DNA of 64,000 nucleotides, taken from contig CAIRSA010000336.1 of assembly GCA_903881085.1 (NCBI GenBank), forward strand, positions 62,001 to 126,000. The letters run 5' to 3'. The notes beneath the pieces are model-generated. The model searched no databases, had not been told where the DNA came from, and saw nothing but the letters and a program-made list of their open reading frames with translations. Shown here piece by piece: positions 42,045 through 49,308 of the stretch. The stretch comes from an uncultured Acidobacteriia bacterium. Lineage in GTDB: Bacteria; Acidobacteriota; Terriglobia; Bryobacterales; Bryobacteraceae. Each line of letters begins with the position of its first letter. Within the stretch, counting starts at the first letter, position 1. Position numbers and translations under genes: made by a program.

Positions 42045-42943
42045 CGATGCAGACCATATACGACACGATTGAGACAGTCGCGCGCGACCTTTACTGGAAG
42101 GCGCTCAAGGATATTCCCGCCGATGTCCGGGCCGCCCTTGGGCGTGCATTGGAGACAGAGCGAAAAGACGGCAACGCGACGGCCGGCGAAGTGATGTTCA
42201 CCATCATCCGCAATGTGCAGACCGCCGATGAGCAGGACACACTGGTTTGCCAGGACACGGGCTTGGCGGTGTATAAACTGCTGGTTGGTTCAAAGCTCAC
42301 GCTGGATCTGGCTGAAGTAAAAGCGCGTGTGCGCCGCGGATGCGAGCGCGCAACCGCGGAGTACCCTCTGCGATCGAACTCAGTCCATCCGCTGACGCGC
42401 AAGAACACCGGCACCAATACCGGCGAGGGGTTGCCCATCATCAAGATGGACTTTGTGGCTGGCTCCAGCACGTTGGAAATCCACATGGCGCCGAAGGGGT
42501 CGGGCTCAGAGAACATGAGCTTTTTGCGCATGCTGAATCCATCGGAAGGGATGAAAGGCATCAAGAAGTTCGTGCTGCAATGCATTTTCGAATCGGGTGC
42601 GCGGCCCTGTCCGCCGATGATCGTTGGCGTCGGCATTGGCGGGACTTCCGATGTGGCGATGCAATTGGCGAAGGAAGCGAGTACGTTTCGCGAGATCGGA
42701 TCCTCGAGCTTGGATCCTGACATGGCCAGGTTGGAAGCGGAGTTACTGGAAAAGATCAACATGACGGGCATCGGCCCACAAGGCCTGGGGGGCAGCACCA
42801 CTGCACTGGCCGTGCATATCGAGTGGGCGCACACCCATATCAGCCAATGCCCGGTCGCTGTCAACGTACAATGCTGGCGGGGGGAGAGGGCATCGGCTAC
42901 AATCACCGCCGACGGAAAGGCAACCTACCATGGCGCATCATAA
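42041..42943 (+). CDS. Class I fumarate hydratase, alpha subunit
   Basis: 300 residues. It starts in an ATGA overlap with sdhA. The family's Fe-S Cys positions are in LVCQDTG, in IFESGARPCPP and in the later CPVAVNVQCW. NTGEGLPIIKMDFV and GIGGTSDVAMQLAKEA are also diagnostic. Together with the beta subunit it forms the oxygen-sensitive [4Fe-4S] fumarase or the related L-tartrate dehydratase. Placement directly after sdhBCDA makes fumarate hydration to malate by far the likelier role. Confidence 0.9.
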   Translation: MTMQTIYDTIETVARDLYWKALKDIPADVRAALGRALETERKDGNATAGEVMFTIIRNVQTADEQDTLVCQDTGLAVYKLLVGSKLTLDLAEVKARVRRGCERATAEYPLRSNSVHPLTRKNTGTNTGEGLPIIKMDFVAGSSTLEIHMAPKGSGSENMSFLRMLNPSEGMKGIKKFVLQCIFESGARPCPPMIVGVGIGGTSDVAMQLAKEASTFREIGSSSLDPDMARLEAELLEKINMTGIGPQGLGGSTTALAVHIEWAHTHISQCPVAVNVQCWRGERASATITADGKATYHGAS

Positions 42944-43508
42944 CCTGCAAACACCGCTCAGCGAATCAGACATTCGCAAATTGAAGCTGGAGGACACGGT
43001 CTCAATCAACGGCACAATCTTCGGCATCCGGGATGCAACGCAGATCCGTATCTTCGACGAAGGCATCGCGCCACCGGCTGATCTGAGTGGTGGCGTCTGT
43101 CTGCACACGGCTCCGGGAGTGCGAAAACGCGCCGATGGAAGCTATGAGAAGCTTTCGATTGGCACCACAACCAGCACGCGCATGGACCGGTTTGCTCCAG
43201 GCTTAATTGAGACCTACGGCGTGCGCGCCATCGTTGGAAAAGCCGGCCTGCTTGAGGCGAGTATCGAGTCAATGCGTAACAATGGAGCAGCATATCTGGC
43301 GATTACCGGGGGCGCGGCCGCGCGTGAGACCATGCAGATCGAGGAGATCGAACAGGTGTGGTGGGAAGATCTGATGCCGGAGTGCCTCTGGAAATTCCGG
43401 GTGAAAGACTTTGGGCCGCTGATTGTTGCGATCGATTCGTACGGCAACAGCCTGTACCGGAATATCCAGAAACGAGCCGCGGAGCGAATCGCGGCATTGG
43501 AGTTCTAG
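42930..43508 (+). CDS. Class I fumarate hydratase, beta subunit
   Basis: 192 residues, beginning 14 nt before the alpha-subunit stop. Core motifs are LKLEDTVSINGTIFGIRDATQ, SIGTTTSTRMDRF, TYGVRAIVGKAG and AYLAITGGAAA, then IEEIEQVWWEDLMPECLWKF, all matching the C-terminal swivel domain of class I fumarases. Needed with the alpha subunit for activity. It is the last gene of the TCA operon; a small AT-rich hairpin follows the stop. Confidence 0.9.
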   Translation: MAHHNLQTPLSESDIRKLKLEDTVSINGTIFGIRDATQIRIFDEGIAPPADLSGGVCLHTAPGVRKRADGSYEKLSIGTTTSTRMDRFAPGLIETYGVRAIVGKAGLLEASIESMRNNGAAYLAITGGAAARETMQIEEIEQVWWEDLMPECLWKFRVKDFGPLIVAIDSYGNSLYRNIQKRAAERIAALEF

Positions 43509-43531
43509 CCAAAAATATTTGAAATTTTTGG
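43509..43531 (+). terminator. AT-rich hairpin after the sdh-fum operon
   Basis: CCAAAAAT (43509-43516) pairs with ATTTTTGG (43524-43531) around a 7-nt loop, directly after the stop. The stem is weak, but the downstream arm carries five T, so it may act as an intrinsic terminator. Confidence 0.45.
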
Positions 43532-43639
43532 CAGCCGTCAGCGATCAGCAGTCAGCCTACAGCTTTGGCATGAGCGCGGTGAGCATGCGTCACCAGTTCC
43601 TCATAACCGGCTGCATCACTCCCGTTCAAGTCCATGTCA

Positions 43640-43762
43640 AGGGGCTGATGGCAAGCCCCTCGCGGATGGGCGCCAATCGTTGTTTGTTTGGAAGTCGACG
43701 CCTTCGACCTTGAAACTCCAGGGGGGTACGAGCGAACGTAACGTCAACGTAACATCGTTACG
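43640..43762. repeat. Convergent intergenic region with a hairpin and AACGTAAC repeats
   Basis: The 304 nt between the convergent fumarase and creatininase genes hold no gene. AGGGGCT/AGCCCCT (43640-43660) forms a 7-bp hairpin, a likely terminator. AACGTAAC occurs at 43735-43742 and 43746-43753, 11 bp apart, and the second copy forms an inverted pair with GTTACG (43757-43762). Confidence 0.4.
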
Positions 43763-43812
43763 CCCGTTCCAATTGTTGAAGTATTTCTGTTTACGATTTG
43801 AGCCGTAAGAAT

Positions 43813-44583
43813 CTAATTCCAGGTCAGGTAGTCGCGGACAAATGCTACGGTGTCTTTCACGATAGCATCGTAAAACTGACGGCCCTTTTCAGCCGTGGCG
43901 AGATCCGGATGGCCTACTACGCCGCTGCCGGAAATCTCATGGAACTCATTCACTGAGTAGACAGGTTTCGCGAGTTGCATATCGGCCTTGCGAAAAGGCG
44001 ATGCAAAAGCGGGGCCGTCACGGCGCGCAAGTTCCATGCGGACGCGGTCTGGATGCAGGTGCAGCATGAGCGAGGTCTCCATTTCGCAGGCGTGGCCGAG
44101 GCCACCTTGCTCTGATTCCCGGATGGCGCGAATGCTCTGTGCCGCGAGCATCCAATAGGCGGCGTAGACAGCATGCACGCCGGCGCGCCCGTTGAGTTCG
44201 GTCTTCACTTCGCGCAGTGCGGCACGGACCGGAATGTCATTGCCACCATGTCCGTTTAGCAGAAAGATGCGTGTTGCGCCCATCGAAAAGATGGACCGGC
44301 AGAGGTCTTGAATCAGGCCCATGTAGTGAAGTTGCGGGACGTCGAGCGTACCGGGGAAGTGCATGTGGTGAGTAGAGTGTCCCGTCCAAAGGCACGGCAA
44401 GAGCAACACCTGCGAAGGCAAGGCCTGCTCTACGCCAAGGGCGATGGCTGAGACCAGGTCCGTATCGGTAGTAAGCGGAAGATGCGGCCCATGCTGTTCG
44501 AATGATCCGAGTGGAAGCAAGGCTGCCATATCTGACAGCGGCAGGCTGCGCACTTCCGGAGATGTCATGTTGGCGAGGATCAT
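43813..44583 (-). CDS. Creatininase family hydrolase
   Basis: 256 residues, the family's usual length. Metal-binding residues are in LLPLGSFEQHGPHLPLTTDTD (Glu, His, Asp), WTGHSTHHMHFPGT, LLNGHGGND and GHACEMETSLML (His, Glu). The family opens cyclic amides such as creatinine and also includes the MftE peptidase and pyrimidine/flavin pathway deformylases. No signal peptide, so cytoplasmic. Divergent from two amidohydrolases. It is probably a cyclic-amide or peptide hydrolase of the large catabolic locus. Confidence 0.9.
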   Translation of the reverse strand: MILANMTSPEVRSLPLSDMAALLPLGSFEQHGPHLPLTTDTDLVSAIALGVEQALPSQVLLLPCLWTGHSTHHMHFPGTLDVPQLHYMGLIQDLCRSIFSMGATRIFLLNGHGGNDIPVRAALREVKTELNGRAGVHAVYAAYWMLAAQSIRAIRESEQGGLGHACEMETSLMLHLHPDRVRMELARRDGPAFASPFRKADMQLAKPVYSVNEFHEISGSGVVGHPDLATAEKGRQFYDAIVKDTVAFVRDYLTWN

Positions 44584-44635
44584 TGGTTCAGGATATCAAC
44601 TTCATGCGCCTGTTCCGTCGTGCGAAAATGATAAC

Positions 44636-45376
44636 TTGATTTTCGATTTCCATGCTCATTGTGGCGAGAGCTTTTTTCGCCACCGCGAATATCGGGTCGA
44701 TCCGGCTGCGCTGGTTGCGGAGATGGATGCCCACGGGGTGGCGCGCGCGGTGATTGGCGCCTCGGGCGAATTCGCCGCCCTGCGCAATCGCGAAGGCAAC
44801 GACGAAGTAGCGGCGTTGGCGGCGGGCTATTCAGATCGCTTTGTTGGATTCGCTACGGTGAACCCGTGGTGGCGCTCGCAAGGAGTGGATGAGTTGCGGC
44901 GGGCGCATGAAGTGCATGGCTTCCGCGGCCTGATCCTTCATCCGATCCTGCAGGGTTTCGAAGCCAATGACCCACTGGCATTCCCTCTGGTAGAAGCCGC
45001 GTTGCAGTTGCACATGATTGTCTATGTAACAGGTGGCGCGCCGTACTTGGCCATGCCGTATAAAATTGCGGACTTAGCCGGACGCTATCCGGAAGGCCGC
45101 TTCGTGATGGGACACGCCGGCTGGGATTTTCACTTTGACGTTGGGTACTGTCTGGAGGCTTGCCCGAATCTTTGGGTTGAAACCTCACGCAACGGCCTGG
45201 CGAATATGGAATCGCTGGTGAACCGTTTCGGCCCCAGACGCATTCTATTCGGATCGGATTATCCGTTTAGCGGTTACGCGGGCGAACTCGCGAAGATCCG
45301 GCTGTTGCCGGGTTTGGACGATGTGGGCAGGCAACTCATTCTGGGTGAAAATGCGAAGGAGTTGCTTGGCCTATGA
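44636..45376 (+). CDS. Amidohydrolase 2 family metal-dependent hydrolase (first of pair)
   Basis: About 246 residues. The N-terminal metal motif FDFHAHCG requires a start at or before the TTG at 44636; an ATG at 44564 would lie inside the divergent creatininase gene, so the TTG is preferred. Other landmarks: FRGLILHPILQGFEANDP (metal His), GRFVMGHAGWDFH, LWVETSRNG and ILFGSDYPFSGY (catalytic Asp). The superfamily (COG2159) hydrolyses lactones and amides or decarboxylates acids. It ends in an ATGA overlap with a homologous gene. Confidence 0.82.
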   Translation: MIFDFHAHCGESFFRHREYRVDPAALVAEMDAHGVARAVIGASGEFAALRNREGNDEVAALAAGYSDRFVGFATVNPWWRSQGVDELRRAHEVHGFRGLILHPILQGFEANDPLAFPLVEAALQLHMIVYVTGGAPYLAMPYKIADLAGRYPEGRFVMGHAGWDFHFDVGYCLEACPNLWVETSRNGLANMESLVNRFGPRRILFGSDYPFSGYAGELAKIRLLPGLDDVGRQLILGENAKELLGL

Positions 45377-46158
45377 TCGTCGACGCGCATGTCCACCTGA
45401 TGAACGACGCCACCGGCTGGTACGCTTACAAGAAAAGCTCCGGTGGATCCGATGCCGCCGCATGGAGCGCGGAGGCGACCGTCCGCCTGCTCGACGATTC
45501 CGGCATCGACCAGTGCTTCCTTTTTACGTTGGGCGGGCTTTATGGCTTCAACGATTGGCGTGCTGCCAACGACGAGGTTTGGCGCGCGGCCGAAGCCTAT
45601 CCGGAACGGATGATCCCGTTCTGCACGGCTTACCCCAATCAGGACCCGAAGGAGGCGCAGGTAGAGGTGCGGCGCTGCCTGGACCGCGGCTTCAGGGGAG
45701 TGAAGTTTCATCCCTGGCTGCAATCGTTCCCTGCTAATAGCGCTTATTTGTACCCTGTGTTGGAACTGTGTGCCGAGAGACGCACGCCAGTAATCTTCCA
45801 CACCGGCACACCGCCATATTCGCAGCCGTTTCAAGTGATGGAGCAGGCGCGCCGTTTTCCGGACGTGCCGTTTATCATCGGACACTTCGGAAAGATCATG
45901 TCTCTGGACGCGATCCGGTCTGCTGAGATATGCCCCAACGTTTACCTGGAAACGAGCGGGGCGCAGGTGTGCGATCTACAGATGGCGGTAGAGCGCATCG
46001 GGTACGACCGTATTCTGTACGGGACGGATCTGCCTATCGGCGGCGCACCATCCGCGCACTGGAATGTAGTTAAGATCAAGTCGGCAGTGCCCGATCCAGT
46101 AGCGCTGCAAGCCATTCTCGGGGGAAACGCAGTTCGTTTGATGGCGGCCAGGCTATAG
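45373..46158 (+). CDS. Amidohydrolase 2 family metal-dependent hydrolase (second of pair)
   Basis: 261 residues. VDAHVHLMND (metal His pair), GFRGVKFHPWLQSFP, VIFHTGTPP, PFIIGHFGK, VYLETSG and ILYGTDLPIGGAPSAHW (catalytic Asp) follow the amidohydrolase-2 layout. It is a paralog of the preceding gene (shared FRG-x-x-x-HP and GH blocks), so the two may act in succession or as a heteromer. Its stop overlaps the end of the convergent AraD1 gene by 6 nt. Confidence 0.86.
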   Translation: MIVDAHVHLMNDATGWYAYKKSSGGSDAAAWSAEATVRLLDDSGIDQCFLFTLGGLYGFNDWRAANDEVWRAAEAYPERMIPFCTAYPNQDPKEAQVEVRRCLDRGFRGVKFHPWLQSFPANSAYLYPVLELCAERRTPVIFHTGTPPYSQPFQVMEQARRFPDVPFIIGHFGKIMSLDAIRSAEICPNVYLETSGAQVCDLQMAVERIGYDRILYGTDLPIGGAPSAHWNVVKIKSAVPDPVALQAILGGNAVRLMAARL

Positions 46159-47160
46159 CGACTGGACTTGCACGAACCTCTCCGCACGCGGTGTTATGCG
46201 AATCGGGTTACGTAGAGGACGCCCGTAGCCGTCGAAGGCGATTTCCATGACGTCGCCATTTTCCATGCGGATGCCATCGCCCGAGCTAAACGCGGCAGCG
46301 CCGAAGAAGTGGACGTGGATGTCGCCCGGGCGGCGATGCTGCTCGTAGCGGAAATGATGATGTTCCAGATTGGCTAGCGAGTGACACATGTTCTGCTCGC
46401 CGCTCAGAAATGTCCGTTCCCAAATGATCGATTCCCCGCGCTTGATGCATGCCCGGCCCTGGAGGGAATCGAAAAGGCCATTGTTGACAAGTTCGGGTCC
46501 GAGCGAACAGCCGCGCAACTTGGAGTGCGCGAGGTACAAGTAGTTCAGTTTTTCGACTTCGTGATCGGAGAATTCGTTGGAGGCAGTCAAGCCCAAGCGG
46601 CGCGGTGCTCCATCCGGACCGATAATGTAGACGCCCGCGATCTCAGCTTCATCACCGCCATCGCCTGCATACTCGGGCACATCCAGTGGTTCATCCTGCG
46701 CGCGCAAAATGTCTCCATCTCCCTTATAGAACCATTCTGGAGCGGCGCCGACGCGGCCTGGAGCTGGTTTTCCGCCCTCAACGCCCCACTGATACATCTT
46801 CATGCTGTCCGTGACGGTAACAACGCCAGTGTGCATGCTGTCACGCGTCTGGGCGCTTTTCAAATGGCTCAAGCCGGTTCCAGTGATCAAACACCTTGAA
46901 GGCGATGACGGATGATCGATGGGGGGCAACAAGCGCCAGGCGGAAGTTCCAGCATAGACTTCATCGTAATCGAGCGTGCGGCTCCCGGTGGAGCGATCCA
47001 CGGCCTCACGCAACGAAATGCCGGCTGCGCAAGCCTGCCATGCGAGATCGTAGACGCTGCTGGGGCCGTCGACGAGCAGCAGGCGCGAGCCATCGACGCG
47101 GGCTACGGCGCGTCCGGAATCCGAGTGGCGAAGTTGAACAAAATGTGTCTGTAGTTGCAT
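46153..47160 (-). CDS. AraD1/FAH-family protein (2-keto-3-deoxy acid-sugar dehydratase or hydrolase-like)
   Basis: About 335 residues; the ATG at 47160 fits the family start (FVQLRHSDSGRAVARVDG), and 47193 is an alternative. The fumarylacetoacetate-hydrolase fold is shown by GTGLSHLKSAQ, EWFYKGDG and EPLDVPEYAGDGGDEAEIA (metal-binding Glu/Asp), HSKLRGCSLGPELV and DIHVHFFGAAAFS. AraD1-type members occur with non-phosphorylative pentose/acid-sugar pathways, acting on 2-keto-3-deoxy sugar acids. The gene is divergent from the GGT-led operon. It fits the SDR, lactonase and enolase-type genes further on. Confidence 0.85.
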   Translation of the reverse strand: MQLQTHFVQLRHSDSGRAVARVDGSRLLLVDGPSSVYDLAWQACAAGISLREAVDRSTGSRTLDYDEVYAGTSAWRLLPPIDHPSSPSRCLITGTGLSHLKSAQTRDSMHTGVVTVTDSMKMYQWGVEGGKPAPGRVGAAPEWFYKGDGDILRAQDEPLDVPEYAGDGGDEAEIAGVYIIGPDGAPRRLGLTASNEFSDHEVEKLNYLYLAHSKLRGCSLGPELVNNGLFDSLQGRACIKRGESIIWERTFLSGEQNMCHSLANLEHHHFRYEQHRRPGDIHVHFFGAAAFSSGDGIRMENGDVMEIAFDGYGRPLRNPIRITPRAERFVQVQSL

Positions 47161-47233
47161 GTGCTGATTTGCGGTAAATTTCAATGCTATCATTTCGTGT
47201 CATGCGTGGTTGTTTGACGAAAGTGGATCCAGC

Positions 47234-48841
47234 ATGAAACAGCCCTTGAAATTCGAACATCACGGAGCATGGCCGCCGGCAGCCCGGCACGCCATGGTGG
47301 CCTCGGCGGACAGCCATGCCACGGCGGCTGGCGTTGCGGTTCTTCACGATGGTGGCAATGTGGTCGATGCAACCATCGCGGCAGCTTTTGCCCTCTGTGT
47401 AACACAGCCCGGAATGTGCGGCCTGGGCGGTGGCGGTCATCTGTTGGTTCACCGGGCGGAAGGCAGAACACTCTGCCTTGACTTCCGCGAATGTGCTCCG
47501 CTTTCGGCTTCGCAGGATATGTTTGCCGGGTTCAACGCGGATGCAAGCTTGATTGGATGGTTATCCGCGGCAACGCCCGGTACAGTGAATGGACTGGCCA
47601 CTGCACATCGCCTTGAAGGATCGCTGCCATGGGACCGTCTGCTCGAACCGGCTATCGTTCTTGCGCGCGAGGGTCACGAGGTGACTTCGATGCGGGCCAG
47701 CATGATGGCCGGCAGCGAGGCACTGCGGAGAGATGAAGAATCCCGGCGAATCCTGCTTTCCGGGGAGCGCATTTTGCTGCAGCCTGACCTCGCGCGCACA
47801 TTAAGCAGGTTAGCGGAACAGGGACCAGAAGAGTTTTATCAGGGTGAGACCGCGCGCCGATTGCACCAGGCAATGGCGGCACACGGCGGCTTGATAACCA
47901 GCAATGATCTGCGTTTGTATCAGACAGCGGAACGTGCGCCGCTGATACGGCCGTTTAATGGCTTCCAGGTAATGACAATGCCGCCTTCGAGCGCCGGCGG
48001 CATTGGATTGCTGCAGACGTTGGGCATGCTCGAACAAACTTCCTACGCGGATGACGGACCTGGTTCAGCGAAGTTCCTCCATTATGTCGCTGAGGCGCTG
48101 CGCCGCGCGTTTGCCGACCGCTCGAGTGTCATCGGCGATCCAGATTTTGCGGAGGTTCCGCTGCATCTGCTGGACCCCGAACGCTTGCGCAAAGCGGGTG
48201 AAGCGATTGATCCTGACCGGGCAGGATGCAGCACCTTCCCCAATAGCCTGCAGCCAATCCGTGAAGGTTCCTGCACCACGCATGTTTCCGCTCTCGATCA
48301 TCACGGAAATGCCTGTGCACTCACATTCACGCTCAACGGAATGTACGGCAGTGGAGTCACGGTCCCCGGGCTTGGTTTTCTGCTAAATAACAACATGGAC
48401 AATTTCGCAGTGCGCCCGGGCACGCCGAATCAATACGGCGTCGTCCAGGGAAAGGTGAATTCCATCGCTCCGGGCAAGCGGCCGGTCTCTTCAATGACGC
48501 CTGTGATTGCCTGCCGGAACGGAAGGGCCGCGATGGTGGCGGGGACTCCTGGCGGGCCCACCATCGTAAGCACCATGGCGCAGGTGATGCTATATCTAAT
48601 GCGGTTCGGGCTGAATCCGCAGGATGCCATCAATGCACCTCGCGTACATCACCAATGGCTTCCGGATACGTTATTTGCTGAGCAGATGCTATCGCCGGAT
48701 ACCGTGCGTGCGCTCGCCGCGCGGGGCCACAAGATCGAGATTAAGGCATCGATCAATGACGCGAACGCAATCGTGTGCAAGGATGGCAGATTACAGGGTG
48801 CATCCGATTGCCGCAGAGAGGGCCTGGCCGAAGGAATATGA
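47234..48841 (+). CDS. Gamma-glutamyltransferase family protein, canonical active site, no signal peptide
   Basis: 535 residues from the ATG at 47234 (AGTGGA upstream; the TTG at 47210 is less likely). GGNVVDATIAAAFALCVTQP and GMCGLGGGGHL open the large subunit. The nucleophile Thr is in GSCTTHVSALDHHGNACA, the standard TTH context; GSGVTVPGLGFLLNN, GKRPVSSMTPVI and GTPGGPTIV complete the active site. Unlike most GGTs it has no signal peptide and should work in the cytoplasm. It heads an operon with DUF3830, an 827-residue protein, a symporter, another GGT relative and a TonB-dependent transporter. Substrate probably a gamma-glutamyl or related amide. Confidence 0.9.
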   Translation: MKQPLKFEHHGAWPPAARHAMVASADSHATAAGVAVLHDGGNVVDATIAAAFALCVTQPGMCGLGGGGHLLVHRAEGRTLCLDFRECAPLSASQDMFAGFNADASLIGWLSAATPGTVNGLATAHRLEGSLPWDRLLEPAIVLAREGHEVTSMRASMMAGSEALRRDEESRRILLSGERILLQPDLARTLSRLAEQGPEEFYQGETARRLHQAMAAHGGLITSNDLRLYQTAERAPLIRPFNGFQVMTMPPSSAGGIGLLQTLGMLEQTSYADDGPGSAKFLHYVAEALRRAFADRSSVIGDPDFAEVPLHLLDPERLRKAGEAIDPDRAGCSTFPNSLQPIREGSCTTHVSALDHHGNACALTFTLNGMYGSGVTVPGLGFLLNNNMDNFAVRPGTPNQYGVVQGKVNSIAPGKRPVSSMTPVIACRNGRAAMVAGTPGGPTIVSTMAQVMLYLMRFGLNPQDAINAPRVHHQWLPDTLFAEQMLSPDTVRALAARGHKIEIKASINDANAIVCKDGRLQGASDCRREGLAEGI

Positions 48842-49305
48842 TTCGTCTCAAACTTAGCTTTCCCGCCACTGGCGAATCCGCAATAGCGGAGTTGCTGGAA
48901 AAGGACGCGCCGGAAGTTTGTGCCTATATAGTGAGTTTGCTGCCGCTTGAAGGCAACGCGATTCACGGCATGTACTCCGGCGCTGAAGTATTCCAAATGA
49001 TTGATGATCCGCAAGCCGCCGCGGCTGAGAATCTGGTTTCCCTGCCGCTGCCCGGCGAGTTGCTGTACTTTTACGATCCTGGGGCGAGCGCGACTGGCCG
49101 TAAAGGCGCTGTCGGCGAAGTGTGTCTGGTATACGGGCGTGGTGTCAGCCTGAAAGCGCATGAAGGAATACCAACGAGGGCCAGTTTGTTTGCGCGTATT
49201 CCCGGGGATTGGAAATATGATTGGGTGCCCTTCGCGCAAGCCTGCCGCCGCTGCCGGTGGGAAGGCCCGCAGAAGTTGAGAATTGAAGAACTGGTGGAGG
49301 AATAG
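48838..49305 (+). CDS. DUF3830 family protein (cyclophilin-like fold)
   Basis: 155 residues, starting in an ATGA overlap with the GGT gene. Family landmarks: LKLSFPATGESAIAELLEKD, ICHGMYSG-like segment AIHGMYSGAEVFQM, LPGELLYFYDPGAS and GEVCLVYGRGVSL, GWVPFAQ-type end (YDWVPFAQACRRCRWEG). DUF3830 has a cyclophilin-like beta-barrel and no known catalytic activity. Its tight coupling to GGT suggests a partner or substrate-handling role. Confidence 0.82.
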   Translation: MIRLKLSFPATGESAIAELLEKDAPEVCAYIVSLLPLEGNAIHGMYSGAEVFQMIDDPQAAAAENLVSLPLPGELLYFYDPGASATGRKGAVGEVCLVYGRGVSLKAHEGIPTRASLFARIPGDWKYDWVPFAQACRRCRWEGPQKLRIEELVEE

Positions 49306-49308
49306 GCA

